DNA from: Nitrospirota bacterium
GTDB taxonomy: Bacteria; Nitrospirota; Thermodesulfovibrionia; UBA6902
DNA: 6,523 nt
NCBI GenBank assembly: GCA_015491705.1
Contig: WFVK01000255.1
Span: 1-6,523 of the forward strand
Direction: 5' to 3'
Shown in pieces: positions 5,061 to 6,523 of this stretch. Position 1 is the first letter of the stretch. The number at the start of each line of letters is the position of its first letter. The position numbers and the translations under genes were made by a program. The notes beneath the pieces were generated by a model that was not told the DNA's origin, searched no databases, and saw only the letters and a program-made list of their open reading frames with translations.

Positions 5061-6523
5061 ATGAACAGCGGACATAAATTTATTCCATCCATTTTCTGTG
5101 ATATAAGCGTTAAACCAACAGAAAGCAGTTATCCCGACAAGTTATGTTTTGATCCGGCATCAATTAAAAATCTCCATGCTGTTTCATATCCTTTGCCCTG
5201 CGAGGCATCGCGGGAGTTAGATGACTTTCCCGAAAGAACAGGGATAGATTCAGCAAAGGAGAAATGCCGGCAAGAGGCAAGTGATAAAAACAATCCGTAT
5301 CTTCTGGTTTCCGGAGATTTATCCGGGATTCAGGATACTGTCTTTACCATCTCCTCAAAAGGCGCCCTGAAATCCCTCCGTGCACGTTCATTCATGCTTG
5401 AGTTTTTGTGTGAACATATCTGTTATGAACTGGTGACTGCATGTGTTGGAACTTATAAGGCCAACCGCGCTCATGTTGTGTTTTCCGGTGGAGGCAGCTT
5501 TTGCCTCTTGTTGCCGGACACGGAAGAAAATATAAAGAGTATTGAGCATTTCAGGAAGGTTGTTAATGATTGGGCTTTTGAAGAATTTGCAGGCAAGCTG
5601 TATGTGGCCATATCCTGTATGCAATTGGGTGATAATGATATGGATAAAAACAGGTTCAGGGATAAATGGCAGAGGCTTTCGGATAAGCTTGCGGAAGACA
5701 AGAGACAGAAATTCAGGTGGAAACTGCAAGAAATATTCGGTGCAGGTTACCCTGTGGAACCAAGACAGAAGAAAAATCAGGAAGAGTGCCAGGTATGCCA
5801 CAGGGATGATATCGATTTATCTGTAAGCCCGATGAGAACCCTTGATCTTGATAGAGAAATTATAGATTCCGAGGACAAGCTTGAAACCGCCGGCAATGAG
5901 CCGGACAAAGTAATCGTTCATGAGATGTGTTACCAGTTGTATAAGCTTGGTGACAGGCTGACTGATTTTGAATATATCAGCCGGGTGAAAAACAAGCCGT
6001 CAGGGGATAGGGATGGATACCTGACTTTTAAGAAGCTTGATGGAAGCGACATTTATTATGTCCTGGAGGAAGCAACCGGCAGTGACTGTGTATGGAGGCT
6101 TAATTCTTCAGATGAAAATTACATCCCATTCTTTTATGCGAATTATGTGCGAAAGGTCTCGGAGTTGCCTCTTGATGCCAAGGACAAAGAATTGCAACTC
6201 TATATCGAGGAACATAACAAAAAGATGGGAAAACCTGAGAAGACAACAGCATCCTTCACCGGCCTTGCCAACGCTGCCTGTGGCGCTGACTTAATCGGGT
6301 GTTTGCGGATGGACGTGGATAATCTCGGGAAAATATTTTCCGAATACCTGAGCAGGTTCGACCTGGTTACCCTTGCACATCTGTCACGCATGTTGAATCT
6401 CTTTTTCAAGGTTTATCTCAATAAAATCTGCGCAGGGGAATTGGGGTCTGATGAGAGTGGAAGTCCAATCAATCCAACAGATTTAACAGGAAAAAGATAT
6501 ACCGAAGAGGGTGAGACAGAGGA
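5061..6523 (+). CDS. cas10: Cas10 (Csm1-like) of a type III CRISPR-Cas system, N-terminal part, no HD domain
   Basis: The frame is open for 487 codons to the right edge. Cas10 is the large subunit of type III effector complexes and, when target RNA is bound, makes cyclic oligoadenylate from ATP. The first 80 residues are linker-like (FIPSIFCDIS at 7-16). Palm 1 begins with LLVSGDLSGIQDTVFTISSKG, split here as LLVSGDLSGIQ (81-91) and DTVFTISSKG (92-101), then LKSLRARSF (103-111) and SGGGSFCLLLP (142-152). A zinc-site region has Cys243, Cys246 and His247, then His287 and Cys290. Palm 2 starts at LIGCLRMDVDNLG (411-423), with metal-binding Asp candidates 418 and 420, and LNLFFKVYLN (445-454). 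The GGDD motif should lie past the edge. No HD nuclease domain precedes the linker. ATG 5061 is the only start after TGA 5043-5045 and has AGGGGG at 5051-5056. Subtype (III-A or III-D) cannot be fixed here. Confidence 0.9.
   Translation, partial: MNSGHKFIPSIFCDISVKPTESSYPDKLCFDPASIKNLHAVSYPLPCEASRELDDFPERTGIDSAKEKCRQEASDKNNPYLLVSGDLSGIQDTVFTISSKGALKSLRARSFMLEFLCEHICYELVTACVGTYKANRAHVVFSGGGSFCLLLPDTEENIKSIEHFRKVVNDWAFEEFAGKLYVAISCMQLGDNDMDKNRFRDKWQRLSDKLAEDKRQKFRWKLQEIFGAGYPVEPRQKKNQEECQVCHRDDIDLSVSPMRTLDLDREIIDSEDKLETAGNEPDKVIVHEMCYQLYKLGDRLTDFEYISRVKNKPSGDRDGYLTFKKLDGSDIYYVLEEATGSDCVWRLNSSDENYIPFFYANYVRKVSELPLDAKDKELQLYIEEHNKKMGKPEKTTASFTGLANAACGADLIGCLRMDVDNLGKIFSEYLSRFDLVTLAHLSRMLNLFFKVYLNKICAGELGSDESGSPINPTDLTGKRYTEEGETE

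Noticed and set aside
5388..5801. Minus-strand ORFs of 137 and 76 codons within cas10
   Set aside because: They lie opposite the conserved Palm 1 and zinc regions of cas10. Their hydrophobic look follows from the sense codons.

Overview
The window reads left to right, with every supported gene on the + strand. The first 4.8 kb is fairly GC-rich, with frequent AGG arginine and GGG glycine codons. The last 1.5 kb is visibly more AT-rich. The genes suggest a Gram-negative bacterium that makes cobalamin by the anaerobic (early cobalt insertion) route, for example a Nitrospirota or deltaproteobacterial lineage. That placement is inference from gene content and style; no marker gene here proves it.

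Region 1 (1-2878) is part of a corrinoid operon. It holds the 3' end of a CobD-like threonine-phosphate decarboxylase, then a complete CbiA cobyrinate a,c-diamide synthase overlapping it by 13 bases. After a 45-base gap comes one ORF joining a CbiX-type cobaltochelatase to a CbiC precorrin-8X methylmutase. Together they would cover cobalt insertion, the methyl shift that yields cobyrinate, amidation of side chains a and c, and supply of the aminopropanol-phosphate linker. The last codons of the fused ORF resemble the start of CbiD, which may be a trace of a lost neighbour.

Region 2 (2879-4758) is a cell-envelope pair: a six-repeat TPR lipoprotein of the PilF/PilW type and a RodZ-like protein (helix-turn-helix, one membrane span, periplasmic DUF4115-like domain). 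The pilF-rodZ order is a known neighbourhood in gammaproteobacteria. A candidate sigma70 promoter, an overlapping dyad and a hairpin covering the ribosome-binding site lie upstream of the TPR gene.

Region 3 (4759-5060) is a dense 302-base spacer. It holds a terminator-like hairpin, a degenerate heptanucleotide repeat, a good candidate sigma70 promoter, nested inverted repeats, and a short stretch whose translation resembles the second half of a Cas10 HD domain but is broken by three in-frame TGA codons.

Region 4 (5061 to the right edge) is the 5' part of a cas10 gene of a type III CRISPR-Cas system, open to the end of the window. It begins directly at the linker and first Palm domain, with no HD nuclease domain. 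It reaches the start of the second Palm domain, but the GGDD cyclase motif, if present, lies beyond the edge. No CRISPR array or other cas gene is visible. The most interesting question is the boundary between regions 3 and 4: whether this Cas10 lacks HD by lineage (as in subtype III-D) or lost it recently, leaving the upstream remnant.
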